Positions 19,290 through 29,815 of a stretch of DNA of 64,000 bases are shown piece after piece. The notes beneath the pieces are model-generated. The model was not told where the DNA came from. It saw only the letters and a list, made by a program, of their open reading frames with translations, and made no database searches. This stretch comes from Paenibacillus sp. P25. Its GTDB lineage: Bacteria; Bacillota; Bacilli; Paenibacillales; NBRC-103111. The first letter of the stretch is position 1. Each line of letters starts with the position of its first letter. Location: the NCBI GenBank assembly GCA_024704175.1, contig CP085629.1, positions 1,488,001 to 1,552,000 on the forward strand, given 5' to 3'. A program made the position numbers and the translations under genes.

Positions 19290-21258
19290 ATGGGAAGAAT
19301 AACTGTTCTTGACGAGCATATCGCGAACCAGATTGCGGCGGGCGAGGTGGTCGAACGGCCGTCCTCCGTCGTGAAGGAGCTGGTGGAAAACGCCGTGGAT
19401 GCCGGGAGCACGCGGATCGACGTGGCAATTGAAGAAGGCGGCCTGCAGCTCATCCGGGTAACCGATAACGGCGGAGGGATGGATGCCGAGGATGCGGAGA
19501 CGGCTTTTTTCCGCCATGCCACGAGCAAGCTCACCAGCGCCCAGGATCTGTTCGCGATCCGGACGCTCGGCTTCCGCGGCGAGGCGTCGCCGAGTATTGC
19601 GGCTGTGGCCAAGGTGGAGCTGACGACCTCGCCCGATACGAGCGGGCTGGGCAGCCGCATTGTCATTGAAGGCGGGACGATCCGGGCGAAGCAGGAGGCG
19701 ACCGCGCCGAAAGGAACCGACATTTTGGTGCGGGAGCTGTTCTTCAACACGCCGGCGCGTCTCAAATATATGAAGACGATCCAGACCGAGCTCGGTCATG
19801 TGACCGATTATATGTACCGGCTCGCAATGGCCCATCCGGGCATCGCCTTTACGCTGAAGCATAACGGCCATTTGCTGCTGCAAACGCTTGGCAACGGGGA
19901 CTTGCTCCAGGTGATCGCCGCGATTTATGGCACAGCTACGGCCAAGAGCATGCTGAAGATTCAGGGCGAATCGCTGGATTACCGGCTCGAGGGCTATATC
20001 TCGAAGCCTGAACTGACGCGGGCCAACCGGAATGCGGTATCCGCCGTCGTGAACGGGCGCTACATCCGCAATTTCGGCTTGGTGCAGGCTCTGCTGCAGG
20101 GCTACCATACGCTGCTGCCGGTTCACCGGTTTCCGGTGGCCGTGCTGCACCTGCAAATGGATCCGACGCTGATCGATGTAAACGTGCATCCGGCGAAGCT
20201 GGAGGTGCGCTTCAGCAAGGAGCCGGAGCTGCAGCGACTCGTCGAGCGGCAGGTGCGCGAGGTACTCGGCCGGCGGCGGCTCATTCCGTCGGCGGGTATG
20301 CCGGCGGCCAGGACGCCGCGCGAGCCGGTCGTGCAGGAGCAGCTGGAGCTGTACCGGCCGCAGGCGCCGCAGTCATCAGCGGTGCCACAGCCCGGCGCGG
20401 ACGTGCAGCCAGGCTGCTGCGGCCGGCGAGCGGGCCGGCTACGCTGCGGGAGCCGGAGCACAGCCGCCGGCGGCTTGGCGCGAACCGGTCGCGGGCGGCA
20501 GCGCGCGTGAAGCGGCCGCTGCGCCGGCGCGGGCCTGGGAGGCGCCGCAGCGCGTGAGCGGCGCGCCTGCCCGGCCGGCGGGCGGTCCGCCGCGCGAGAC
20601 CGCCGCGGCCTCAGGGGCGCCGCTGCGCACGCTGGCTCCGGCGGCCGAGGAATCGCCGCCGGCGCTGCCGGCCTTCCCGAAGCTGCATCCGATCGGCCAG
20701 ATGCACGGCACTTACATCATCGCGCAGAACGAGGAAGGGTTGTTCCTTGTCGACCAGCATGCGGCCCACGAAAGAATCAACTACGAGCGTTACTACGAAC
20801 TGTTCGGCCAGCCCGCCGAGGCCAGTCAGGTGCTGCTCGTTCCGATTACGCTCGAATTTACTTCGGCCGAGGCCACGCGGCTGATCGACAAGCTGCCGCA
20901 GCTGGAGCAGGCCGGGGTGGAGCTCGAGCCGTTCGGCGGCTCTTCGTTCCTAGTCCGTTCATACCCGCACTGGTTTCCGCGCGGCGAGGAGCAGGCGATC
21001 ATCGAAGAAATGATCGAATGGCTCCGCTCAGCGAGCGGAAGCAGGTCGATATCGCCAAGCTGCGCGAGAAGGCGGCGATTATGTGCTCCTGCAAAGCTTC
21101 GATTAAAGCGAATCAGAACATGGGGACGCTGGAGATCGAAGCGCTTGCTGGACCGGCTGGCCGCCTGCCGCAATCCTTATACGTGCCCGCACGGGCGCCC
21201 GATAGTCGTGAGCTTTTCCACATATGAGCTGGAGAAAATGTTCAAAAGAGTCATGTAA
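19290..21258 (+). CDS. mutL: DNA mismatch repair protein MutL (frameshifted)
   Basis: GHKL ATPase and endonuclease of about 656 residues. N-terminal motifs are AAGEVVERPSSVVKELVENA, DNGGGM and GFRGEASPSI. The C-terminal nuclease domain has DQHAAHERINYE (about 20751), CSCKASIKAN (about 21081) and CPHGRP (about 21184), the metal-binding motifs of non-E. coli MutL proteins. QVLLVP at about 20828 matches the clamp-binding QXX(L/I)XP pattern. Indels occur in the Ala/Pro/Arg-rich linker (about 20420-20520), near 21028 and near 21145. The ATG at 19290 has AGGGGGAG; it begins 18 bases after the S41 peptidase gene. Confidence 0.95.
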
Positions 21259-21263
21259 ACGAA

Positions 21264-21304
21264 AGCGCCGCCCGCTTCTCTCTACCCGGGAGCGGCGGGC
21301 TTTT
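21264..21304 (+). terminator. Terminator after mutL
   Basis: A GC-rich hairpin (GCCCGC with GCGGGC, extended by CTC/GGG pairs with bulges) is followed by TTTT. Confidence 0.55.
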
Positions 21305-21504
21305 AACGTCATAGCCTTGATGAACACGTTTTCCTTGAAAATACATGGATGATATGCCCGTTCACCTTAGGCTCCTGTATGCGAATTCCAGCAGGATTTG
21401 CAGTAGAGAGCCGGGAACTGATAAAATGCAGTAAGGCCGGGATAAGCGCATGCCTTTACCGCGCCGGATGTTTCAGTCGTTAACAATAAAAAAGGGTGAT
21501 CCCG

Positions 21505-22276
21505 GTGTTCGTCACAACCTCCTACGACCCGAACGAAAGCCAGCTGAGCGAAGCCCGCAGGCTGGCCCGCGAGCTCGGCGGCCGCTGTCTCCAGCGCAGG
21601 CGCATGACGCTTGCCCAGCTTCGGGAGCGGTTCGGGGACGAGGACATTTTACTGATTTCCAAAGAACGGATCGAATATCATCACGGGCAGCGGCGCCCTG
21701 TTCTTTCACCCGAGCACGGCGGCCGTCCGGATTAAACGGTCGCTAAGCGGGGAGAGCGACCCGCTGCTCAAGCTGGCGGGGGTGAAGCCCGGCGACCGCA
21801 TCGTCGACTGCACCGCGGGCCTTGGCTCCGACGCGATCGTCTTCTCGTTCGGCGCCGGACCGGAAGGGACCGTGACCGCACTCGAAAAAGCTCGAATTCC
21901 GGCTTTTTTGCTTCAGCAGGGTCTTAAGTCTTATGAGTCCGACGTCCCGGGCCTGAATGAAGCCATGCGGCGGATCGAGGTGCGGGCGCTGGATCATCTC
22001 GATTATTTGCGCAGCCAGCCGGACGGGAGCCTGGATATCGTTTATTTCGATCCGATGTTCCGAAAGCCGATTACCGAGTCGGCTTCGATTAAGGCGATCC
22101 GCGGCATAGCGGACGACCGCCCGCTCTCGGCGGAGGCCATTGCCGAAGCGAGACGCACAGCCCGCCGGGCGGTGATCATGAAGGAGCACCGCGACAGCGG
22201 GGAGTTTGCCCGGCTCGGCTTTGAAGAGGTGCACCGTTCATCGACGAAAATAGCTTATGGAGTGATACGATGCTGA
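21505..22276 (+). CDS. RsmJ-like SAM-dependent methyltransferase (one frameshift)
   Basis: A protein of about 257 residues. The SAM-binding motif DCTAGLGSDA (about 21808) and the catalytic-type motif YFDPMF (about 22042) match the RsmJ (16S rRNA G1516) methyltransferase family, though the N-terminal third differs from the E. coli enzyme, so the target in Firmicutes is uncertain. The frame shifts near 21690, where two G residues could be missing from a G5 run. GTG at 21505 is preferred because of AAAAGGGTGA upstream. The 3' end overlaps the miaA start by 7 bases, so both are translationally coupled. Confidence 0.75.
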
Positions 22277-23236
22277 CATCACCGTCCGGCAGCAAGCCGA
22301 AGTCTGCTTGTGCTCGTCGGCCCTACCGCCGTCGGTAAGACTAAGCTCAGCCTGGCGCTGGCCGAGGAGTCGCGGGCTGAAATCATCTCGGGCGATTCCA
22401 TGCAGGTATACCGCGGGATGGATATCGGCACCGCGAAGGCTACGCCGGAGGAGCGGGCCCTCGTCCCGCACCATATGATCGACATTCACGACCCGGATTA
22501 CCCGTTCTCGGTCGCCGAATTTCAAGAACGCTGCGTTTCCTTGATCAAGGAGATCGACGGACGCGGGCGGCTTCCTTTTATCGTCGGAGGGACGGGGCTT
22601 TATATTGAGTCGGTGTGCTACGACTTTCAGTTCGGGGAAGGCGGTGCCGACGATCATTACCGCGAGGAACTGCGGCAATTTGCCGAAGCCTATGGACCGG
22701 AAGCGCTGCATGAGCGTCTTCGGGAGGTGGATCCGGAAACGGCCGAACGGCTGCACCCGAACGATCAGCGAAGGATTATCCGGGCGCTTGAGATTTTCCA
22801 TGTCACGGGAGAACGGCTGTCCGACCGGCTCAAGGTACAGAAAAGGCTTACGCCTTACGAATTGTGTATCGTCGGGTTGACAATGGATAGAGGTTTACTA
22901 TATAAACGTATTGAAGACCGTATCGATCAAATGATCGGGCAAGGGCTGGTTGAGGAAGTGCAGGGACTGCTCGAGAAGGGATATACGACGGATCTTATTT
23001 CCATGCAGGGCCTGGGCTACAAGGAAATCGCCGCTTATCTTTTGGGACAGGGCACCTTGGAGGAAGCGGTTGAATTATTGAAGAAAAATACGCGGCATTT
23101 TGCCAAAAGACAGCTGTCGTGGTTTCGCAGAATGAAAGACATTGAGTGGGTTGATATGAGCGATTTGACAGATTTTTCTACCCACTACCGGAAAGTTCGT
23201 GCTATAATATCAGGAAAGCTGTTACCTGACCGTTAA
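22270..23236 (+). CDS. miaA: tRNA dimethylallyltransferase MiaA (one frameshift)
   Basis: Transfers a dimethylallyl group to A37 of tRNAs reading UNN codons. The protein of about 321 residues has the P-loop GPTAVGKT, the [17 protein letters not shown] motif, [10 protein letters not shown] and ARQLSW-type ending [11 protein letters not shown]. One extra base near 22303 separates the first 11 codons from the P-loop. The ATG lies inside the end of the upstream methyltransferase gene. hfq follows at 23257, as in many Firmicutes. Confidence 0.94.
23200..23208 (+). promoter_or_regulatory. Candidate extended minus 10 promoter for hfq
   Basis: TGCTATAAT, identical to the element before mutS, lies inside the 3' end of miaA, 49 bases before the hfq start. 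Minus 35 similarity is weak. Confidence 0.4.
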
Positions 23237-23256
23237 CTATTATGAGGGGGCCCATG

Positions 23257-23499
23257 ATGAACAAGACGATCAATATCCAGGACACATTTTTGAACCAGCT
23301 GCGGAAAGAAAACATTCCCGTGACCGTTTACCTCACGAATGGGTTTCAGATTCGCGGCGTCATTCGCGCGTTCGACAACTTTACGATCATTATTGACAGC
23401 GAAGGCCGTCAGCAGATGGTGTACAAGCATGCCATCTCGACGTTCACCCCGCAGCGTCCGGTATCTTTGATGCAGCAGCAGGACAGCGGCGTCGAGTAA
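23257..23499 (+). CDS. hfq: RNA chaperone Hfq
   Basis: An intact 80-residue Sm-like protein that forms a hexameric ring binding sRNAs and mRNAs. Sm1 ([24 protein letters not shown]) and Sm2 ([10 protein letters not shown]) are clear, and the distal and proximal face residues (Tyr and Lys-His in YKHAIST) are present. The second of two adjacent ATG codons is chosen because GAGGGGG is then 6 bases upstream. It probably belongs to the miaA transcript and may also have its own promoter at 23200. Confidence 0.96.
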   Translation: MNKTINIQDTFLNQLRKENIPVTVYLTNGFQIRGVIRAFDNFTIIIDSEGRQQMVYKHAISTFTPQRPVSLMQQQDSGVE

Positions 23500-23598
23500 C
23501 CGCGAGCCAAGACTTAAGCGTTAACGGCGCAGGTCCCGGGCATGCAGGGATCGTGCAACATTTTCGCATGATTCCGCGTCTAAATGAATAACTCTCAT

Positions 23599-23633
23599 AA
23601 AGAGCAACCCGCACCCAGGGTTGTTCTTTGTTT
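23599..23633 (+). terminator. Terminator of miaA-hfq
   Basis: AAAGAGCAACCC pairs with GGGTTGTTCTTT over 12 positions (one G-U pair) with an 7-base loop, followed by GTTT. Confidence 0.8.
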
Positions 23634-23717
23634 AAACAGCCGTACCGGCAAAGGGTTCATGGTCCGCCCAGCGGTTTAAGAACCTTTTGACAACAGACAG
23701 AGAAAGGGAGCCGGAGT

Positions 23718-26507
23718 ATGCCAGGAACAAACGGAAAGACACCCGGAACACCTCAAAGACCGCCGGGGACAGGAGCGAAGCCGAAGAAACCGGCTGGAAA
23801 GAAGAAAAAGAAATCTACGATCGGCAAATTTTTTGCCTGGACTTTTGTCGTCGCCGCGGTTGGCGCGATTTGCGCGATGGGCCTTTATATTTTCATTATT
23901 ATCAACGGCGACCGCATCTTGAAGCAAAATATGAACAAATTGGACTTGGATGAATCGTCCATTGTTTTCGACAGCCAAGGCAATGAAGTCGCGGCGCTGG
24001 CTGCAGACAACCAGATCCGGGAGAATGTGACTGCTGCGGACATTCCGGAGAAGATGAAGCAGGCGTTTATCGCGACGGAAGACAGACGGTTCGAGGAGCA
24101 TGCGGGGATCGACTTTCTTGGAATCGGGCGCGCGCTGGTCAAAGACGTCGTAGCCCGGAGTATGGTGGAAGGCGGCAGTACGATCACGCAGCAACTTGCC
24201 AAGAACCTGTTCCTGAACGCCGATAAGACGTTCTTCCGCAAAGGGACGGAAATGTCCATCGCCGTTGCGCTGGAGAATAATATGTCCAAGGACGATATTC
24301 TGACGCTGTATTTGAACCGGATCTATTTTGGCAACCGGGCATACGGGGTGAAAGCGGCGTCGAAGAAATATTTCGGCATCTCCGATCTGAAACAGCTTCA
24401 GCTGTGGCAGATCGCGACGCTGGCCGCCATGCCGAAGGCGCCGAATACGTACAACCCGATCTCGAACCCGGAGAAATCGAAGGAACGCCGCAGCGTGGTG
24501 CTGAAGCTGATGCAGGATCAAGGCTATATTACCGAAGCGGAGCGGATGGAGGCGGAGGCAAAGGATTATGTTGCGCCGCAGAACAGCACGAGCAGCAGCA
24601 ATTATCAGACTTATGTCGATTATGTGCTGCGGGAAGCGCAGGATATGTATAAGCTGGACGAAGACAGCATTTTGCGCAACGGGTACAAGATTTACACCAA
24701 CCTCGATACGACCGCCCAGAAGACGATGGAGCAGACGTATGCGAACGACAAGTTCTTCCAGAAGGACGGCCCGCAGCAGAAAATGCAGAGCAGCATGGTC
24801 ATTCTGAACAATAAGGACGGCGGCATCGTGGCGATGATCGGCGGCAGGGATTATGTGGCCCGCGGCTTGAACCGCGCGGTTCAGCGACCGAGACAGCCGG
24901 GCTCGTCCTTCAAGACGCTCGTCGCCTATGCGCCTGCTCTGGAATCGGGCAAATATACGCCATACAGTATGCTTTGCCGGACGAAGAGCGGACTTATCCG
25001 GGAGGATACGCCCCGCGCAACTATGACGGTGTCTACCGCGGCCAGGTGGATATGTTCGAAGCGATCAAGCGGTCGATCAATGCTCCGGCCGTGTGGTCGC
25101 TGAACGAGATCGGCGTCAAGACCGGGACGCAGTTCGTGAATAAGCTGGGCATTCAGCTCGATCCGAAGCAGGATAACAACCTGGCGATCGCGCTCGGCGG
25201 TTTGTATAAAGGCGTAACTTCGCTGCAAATGGCTCAGGCATACAGTGCCTTTGCCAATAACGGCGACCTGAATCAGGCGCATGCGATCACGAAAATCGTG
25301 GACGGCGACGGCTCGACGGTGGCCGCCTTCAAGCAGGAGCCCAAGACGGTCATGAGCGCGAAGACCGCTTGGTACATGACGGAGCTCATGGAGGGCGTTG
25401 TGGGGCCGGGCGGTACCGGCACGGCGGCAAAGTTCGACCGGCCGGTAGCGGGTAAAACCGGATCCACGCAGCTGGATCTGAAAGGACTGGAGAAGTACAA
25501 CCGCGACCTGTGGTTCGTCGGCTATACGCCGGAATGGACGGCGGCGGTTTGGATGGGCTTCGATAAGACGGACTCGAAGCATTACGTATCGATGAGCAGC
25601 GGCGCGCCGGCGGCGATCTTCAAGGAAGTCATGTCCAAGTCGCTGGCCGGACGGCCGATGACATCGTTCAAGAAGCCGGACGGCGTACCGGATATCAGCG
25701 AAAGCAAGCCGCCGGAGCCGAAAGGGATCGGCGACCTTAAGGCCGATTATTTGAAGGATAAACACACGATACACCTGACGTGGACCCCGGTGGGCGACAA
25801 CATGAGCTACCAGCTGTTCCGGAAAGGCAGCAAGGACAGTGACTTCCCGTTCGCGCCTCTCCTCACGACTGCGACAACGGATGTGAACGACATCAGCGCC
25901 ATCAACCCGGATACGTACCAATACATGGTCGTTCCTCTTAGCTCCGACGGCACCGCGGGAGCACGGTCCAACGTGGTGGAGGTTACGGTCGGGGCGGACA
26001 ACGGGACGACGAATCCGCAGAACCCGCCGCAGGGTACGGGGCAGGGGGCGAACAATCCGGGCGGTACCGGTACGCAGCCGGGGCAGCAGCAGGGAAGCAA
26101 GCCGGGTCAAGGCGGCCTGCCGGGAAGCGGCGGTACGGGGACGGGCGGCGGTACCGGCAGCGGAAGTGGCGGTACCGGAGCCGGCGGAACCGGGACAGGA
26201 ACGGGAATTGGCGGTACCGGGGCCGGCACGGGAACGACTAGCGGAAGCGGCGCAGGTGCGGGCACGGGCAACGGTACCGGAGGCGCCGGGGCCCTTCCGG
26301 GGAACAGCGGCCAGGGTACGGGAATCGGGGCCGGCACGGGAAGCGGCGGCTGGCGCCGGCAATCCGGGCACCGGCGGAAGCCAGGGTACCCCAACGAATC
26401 CGGGCACCGGAACGGGCTCGACCGGCGGCACGGCCCCGTCCGGTACCACGGCTCCGAGCGGCGGTACGGGAACCGGCGGTATAACGGTGCCGGGCGGCAC
26501 GCGGTGA
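23718..26507 (+). CDS. Bifunctional class A penicillin-binding protein (PBP1A-type) with FN3-like and Gly/Thr-rich tail (frameshifted)
   Basis: Membrane enzyme of about 929 residues that polymerises and crosslinks peptidoglycan. A Lys-rich cytoplasmic start and one helix (about residues 37-60) precede the glycosyltransferase domain (ATEDRRFEEHAGID, EGGSTITQQLAKN) and the transpeptidase domain with SxxK in GSSFKTL (about 24901), SIN (about 25076) and KTG in AGKTGST (about 25449). After about 25730 comes a fibronectin-III-like domain and from about 25990 a Gly/Thr/Pro tail. Single-base events occur near 24972 (TTTT reduced to TTT) and near 26348 in the tail. AAAGGGAG precedes the ATG. Confidence 0.93.
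26010..26500 (+). repeat. GGTACCGG-rich imperfect repeats encoding a Gly/Thr-rich tail
   Basis: The 3' part of the PBP1A gene consists of irregular GGN-ACN-GGN repeats, with GGTACCGG occurring at least five times (for example near 26064, 26149, 26172, 26211, 26271). They encode Gly-Gly-Thr-Gly units. Such tracts expand and contract by slippage and are error-prone in assembly. Confidence 0.8.
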
Positions 26508-26524
26508 TAGAAGCACAGCGGATT

Positions 26525-26553
26525 TTCATTTTTCGAAAACGGCGTAGTATAAT
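26525..26553 (+). promoter_or_regulatory. Candidate promoter of the peptidyl-prolyl isomerase gene
   Basis: Perfect TATAAT at 26548-26553 with a weak minus 35 (TTCATT) 17 bases upstream, 54 bases before the ATG. Confidence 0.4.
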
Positions 26554-26606
26554 AGAGTGTAGGGACTTCCCGGAATCTAAGGCACAATTGGAGATGAATC
26601 GAACCT

Positions 26607-27312
26607 ATGAAAGCAGCTGATCTGAAGAAACCGGCCTTATGGCTCTGTACGGCGGCTCTGCTCGCAGGACTGTTATCCGGTCGCGGCACGAAGCCGGCAC
26701 CGCAAGGCAACTCAACGCAGGGCTCGGCGGCCGGCGGCGGCCCAGCCATCTGCGCAAACGGGCGGCACGCAGACGGAACGTAAAACGTATTCCCAGCCGC
26801 CGGAGATGAAGATCGACGCGAACAAAACGTATCAAGCGACGGTCACGACCTCGAAAGGGACGTTCACCATCGACCTGTTCGCCAAGGATGCCCCGAAGAC
26901 GGTGAACAATTTCGTTTTTCTGTCCAAGGAAGGCTTTTATAACAACATTACGTTTCACCGCATCATGAAGACGTTCATGATTCAGACCGGCGATCCGAAC
27001 GGCAACGGTACAGGCGGACCGGGCTATCAATTCGCCGACGAGCTGTCGAAGGCTCATACCTATGAGCCGGGCATCGTCGCGATGGCCAATGCGGGTCCGA
27101 ACACGAACGGCGACCAGTTCTTCATCTGCACCGGGGAGGACAGCAAAGCTTTGAACAAATCCCCGAACTATACGATCTTCGGGAAGGTTTCCCAAGGCAT
27201 GGATGTCGTGCAGAAGATCGCCGACACTCCGGTGAAAACCGATGCCCGTGGAGAACCCAGCTCCCCTACCGAGAAAGTGACGATCCAATCGATCTCGATC
27301 ACGGAGAAATAA
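26607..27312 (+). CDS. Exported cyclophilin-type peptidyl-prolyl isomerase (one frameshift)
   Basis: A protein of about 234 residues catalysing cis-trans isomerisation of prolyl bonds. The cyclophilin core starts near 26860 ([19 protein letters not shown] order) and shows [25 protein letters not shown] and [14 protein letters not shown]. An N-terminal hydrophobic segment and a Gln/Ser/Gly-rich linker precede it, so it acts outside the membrane. The position expected for the lipobox cysteine reads L-S-G-R rather than L-S-G-C (CGC instead of TGC at about 26683). A frameshift lies near 26745 in the linker. Probably a lipoprotein in reality, comparable to foldases near PBPs. Confidence 0.85.
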
Positions 27313-27328
27313 ACAAGGTATCGATCAA

Positions 27329-27357
27329 GACAGCGTGGTCCGCCACGCTGTCTTTTT
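27329..27357 (+). terminator. Terminator of the isomerase gene
   Basis: GACAGCGTGG and CCACGCTGTC form a perfect 10-bp stem with a 4-base loop, followed by T5. Confidence 0.9.
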
Positions 27358-27427
27358 ACGAAATCAGCAACTGGATGGAACAAAAAGCTGCTGCCCACCG
27401 TCTATGGAGAATAGGAGAGATGCGGAA

Positions 27428-28381
27428 ATGAGCGAAGCGTTAACTCAGCTTGACCGATACCGCGGTTGTTTGCTTGGTCTTGCCGCCGGGGATGCCCTCG
27501 GGACCACGCTGGAGTTTAAAGCTCCGGGCACGTTCGAGCCGATCCGCGACATGGTTGGAGGCGGTACGTTCGAGCTGGAACCGGGGCAATGGACGGACGA
27601 TACCTCTATGGCCTTGTGCCTCGCCGAAAGTCTGATCGAATGCGGGGGATTTCATCCGCTCGACCAGATCCGGCGTTACGTCAGGTGGTACCGGGAAGGG
27701 TATCTCAGCAGCACCGGGACCTGCTTCGATATCGGCACGACGGTACGAACCGCGCTCGAAAGGTTCGAACAGACCGGCGAGCCGTTCAGCGGGCCAATCG
27801 GGCCGAGGACGGCCGGGAACGGTTCGCTGATGCGTCTGGCTCCCGTACCGATGGCTTATGCGCCTTCGCCGGAGGAAGCGATCGTACGTTCGGGAGACAG
27901 CTCTCTGACGACGCATGGGGCCATTCAGGCAGTCGATGCCTGCCGCTACTTCGGAGCCCTGCTCATCGGCGCTTTCGCCGGGGAGGAGAAGGAAACGCTG
28001 CTATCTCCGCACTATACGCCGGTTGCCGGATTGTGGGAGAAGCTGAGGCTGGTGCCCGAGATCGCGGAAGTGGCCGCAGGTTCTTTTAAAGACAAGCGAC
28101 CTCCCGACATTCAAGGCGGCGGTTACGTCGTCCGCTCCCTGGAAGCCGCGCTGTGGGCGTTTTATCATGGAAACAGCTTTGAGGAGGGTGCTCTTCTGGC
28201 AGTGAACCTTGGCGATGATGCCGATACGACGGGGGCGATTTACGGGCAGCTCGCCGGAGCCTATTACGGTGCGGATAGCATCCCTCCGCATTGGCGCGCC
28301 TGCCTCAGCATGGCGGATCGGCTCGAGACGTTAGCCGTTCAGCTGTTTGAGATGGCGGGGAGAGAGCGAAGCCATGCCTGA
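27428..28381 (+). CDS. ADP-ribosylglycohydrolase family protein
   Basis: An intact 317-residue member of the DraG/ARH fold. The dinuclear metal site is marked by [16 protein letters not shown] near residues 57-72 and by [22 protein letters not shown] near the C terminus (about 28204-28270), with [11 protein letters not shown] at the start. Such enzymes remove ADP-ribose from proteins, nucleic acids or small molecules; the substrate here is unknown. The stop overlaps the ATG of the esterase gene, so both are coupled. AGGAGAG precedes the start. Confidence 0.88.
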   Translation: MSEALTQLDRYRGCLLGLAAGDALGTTLEFKAPGTFEPIRDMVGGGTFELEPGQWTDDTSMALCLAESLIECGGFHPLDQIRRYVRWYREGYLSSTGTCFDIGTTVRTALERFEQTGEPFSGPIGPRTAGNGSLMRLAPVPMAYAPSPEEAIVRSGDSSLTTHGAIQAVDACRYFGALLIGAFAGEEKETLLSPHYTPVAGLWEKLRLVPEIAEVAAGSFKDKRPPDIQGGGYVVRSLEAALWAFYHGNSFEEGALLAVNLGDDADTTGAIYGQLAGAYYGADSIPPHWRACLSMADRLETLAVQLFEMAGRERSHA

Positions 28382-29044
28382 ACGCCACTGTCTGCTGCTG
28401 CACGGATTTACGGGCGGCCCTTTCGAGGTGGAGCCGCTTGCCGATCATTTAAGGCGGCACGGCTTCGAATGCACCGTCCCCACGCTTCCGGGACATGATG
28501 AGGGGCTGCGAACGCTGGGACGCGTCCATTGGTATGACTGGCTGGATGCCGCGGCATCCGAAACGTACCGGCTGACGAAAGCCCACGGCGCGATTGATCT
28601 GGTGGGCTTTTCCATGGGGGACTGATCTCCGCTTACCTGGCTAACCGGTTCCCGATCCGCCGGCTCGTGCTGTTGAGCGCAGCGGTCATTTATGTGAGCC
28701 CGGTGCACTTCGTCCAAGACCTGGCGGAGAGGGTGCGTACCCGCCGCTGGGAGCACTTGACGAGAGTCAAGCGTATGCCGCTTCAAGCGACCCTCCAGTT
28801 TATGAGGCTTGCCCGTTATGCGCGGAAGCTGGAGCCGCCGCGGGTGGCGGTACCGACGCTGATCGTACAGGGCGAACGCGATCAAATCGTCCATCCGCGC
28901 AGCGCGCACTATATTTATAACAAGTTAAAAGGGGAGCGAAGGCTCGTCCTGCTGCCCCAATCGCGGCATATGATTTGCCTGGATACGGAAGCGGAAGAGC
29001 TGTTCGCCCAAGTAGCCCGATTTTTAAATGAGGACAAGCTCTGA
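28374..29044 (+). CDS. Monoacylglycerol-lipase/carboxylesterase-type alpha/beta hydrolase (one frameshift)
   Basis: A 223-residue serine hydrolase. Oxyanion motif [17 protein letters not shown], nucleophile GFSMGG (about 28611), acid in [11 protein letters not shown] and histidine in QSRHMICLD define the catalytic triad, and the size matches the Geobacillus Est30 group. A G is missing from a G6 run at about 28618, exactly at the nucleophile elbow, so the first 83 codons appear to end early. It overlaps the glycohydrolase gene by 8 bases and is followed by a YdcF gene 35 bases downstream. Confidence 0.87.
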
Positions 29045-29078
29045 AGTCTTGCGGAGGTGAAGCTTCATCAAGGCAGGC

Positions 29079-29732
29079 GTGAAAGCGATAAGAGATTTTT
29101 CCGTAAAGCGGGACCTCTTCCAAGGGGCCAAACGGCTGGGCCGGGCGCTTCTTGCACTGGCGGCGGCCGCCATGCTCTGGATCGGTTACGTACAGTGGCT
29201 CATGGCTTCCCTGCCGGATACAATGCCGCGACCAAAGGAGGCCGGCATTGTGCTGGGAGCGGCGCTGTGGCAGACCACCCCCAGTCCCGCGCTTAAGGAG
29301 CGTTTGAACCGGGCCGTCCAGCTGTACCAAGCCGGAATGATCCGCCACATTATTGTTACCGGCGGTTATGATAGTCCGAATTCGAAACTGACGGAAGCGG
29401 AGGGCATGCGGGACTACCTGCTGGAGCAAGGCGTGCCGGTCGCGGCTATTCTTCTTGAGAACGAAGCGAGAAGCACATACCAGAACTTGCTGTTCAGCCG
29501 GCGGCTGATGCAGCAGGAGGGGTGGAGCTCCGCCGTGATCATCACCCACCGTTACCACGCGGTCCGGGCGTTGGATATAGCTCGTTACCTTGGCTACGAC
29601 CACCCGGCTGCAAGTCCCATGGATTCGACTGTTCTCGTCATGTCCTGGCATAAGGGCCGGGAAACGCTGGCTTATACCAAGTGGCAGTGGGATAAAATCA
29701 TGCTGCTGTTCGGCATCGAGCCTCAAGGCTAG
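29079..29732 (+). CDS. YdcF-like (DUF218) membrane-anchored protein
   Basis: A 217-residue protein with one N-terminal membrane helix (about residues 21-42) and a DUF218/YdcF domain: GIVLGAALW, RLNRAVQLYQAG, HIIVTGGYD, TEAEGMRDYLLEQGV, ENEARSTYQNL. These proteins bind nucleotides or SAM-like ligands in vitro, and related SanA proteins affect envelope permeability; the function is not known. The start is uncertain: GTG at 29079 has only a weak site, while a strong GGAGGTGA lies 18 bases further upstream, suggesting that the true start may be masked by a base error. Confidence 0.8.
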   Translation: MKAIRDFSVKRDLFQGAKRLGRALLALAAAAMLWIGYVQWLMASLPDTMPRPKEAGIVLGAALWQTTPSPALKERLNRAVQLYQAGMIRHIIVTGGYDSPNSKLTEAEGMRDYLLEQGVPVAAILLENEARSTYQNLLFSRRLMQQEGWSSAVIITHRYHAVRALDIARYLGYDHPAASPMDSTVLVMSWHKGRETLAYTKWQWDKIMLLFGIEPQG

Positions 29733-29745
29733 TCGCCGGATCATT

Positions 29746-29802
29746 AAAAAAGCTCCCCCGCGGCTTGATACGATCAAGCAAATGTGGGCAGGGAGCTTTT
29801 GC
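29746..29802. terminator. Bidirectional terminator between ydcF-like and SDR genes
   Basis: AAAAAGCTCCC pairs with GGGAGCTTTT around a loop of about 34 bases that contains an inner GCTTGAT/ATCAAGC hairpin. A-run and T-run on both sides suit termination in both directions between convergent genes. Confidence 0.8.
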
Positions 29803-29815
29803 TGTGTTCTCCTCT

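Noticed and set aside
18588..20189. 533-codon open frame on the minus strand across the S41 protease and mutL
   Set aside because: It spans two well-identified plus-strand genes and has a His/Arg/Leu-rich composition typical of antisense frames in GC-rich DNA.
14910..21258. Loss of mismatch repair (mutS and mutL inactive, natural mutator)
   Set aside because: The shifts are like those in many other essential genes in the window and leave all motifs conserved, so sequence error is the simpler explanation.
24926..26749. 607-codon open frame antisense to PBP1A
   Set aside because: It covers the transpeptidase domain and the Gly/Thr repeats; the Pro/Ala/Arg-rich product is only the reverse reading of the repeats.
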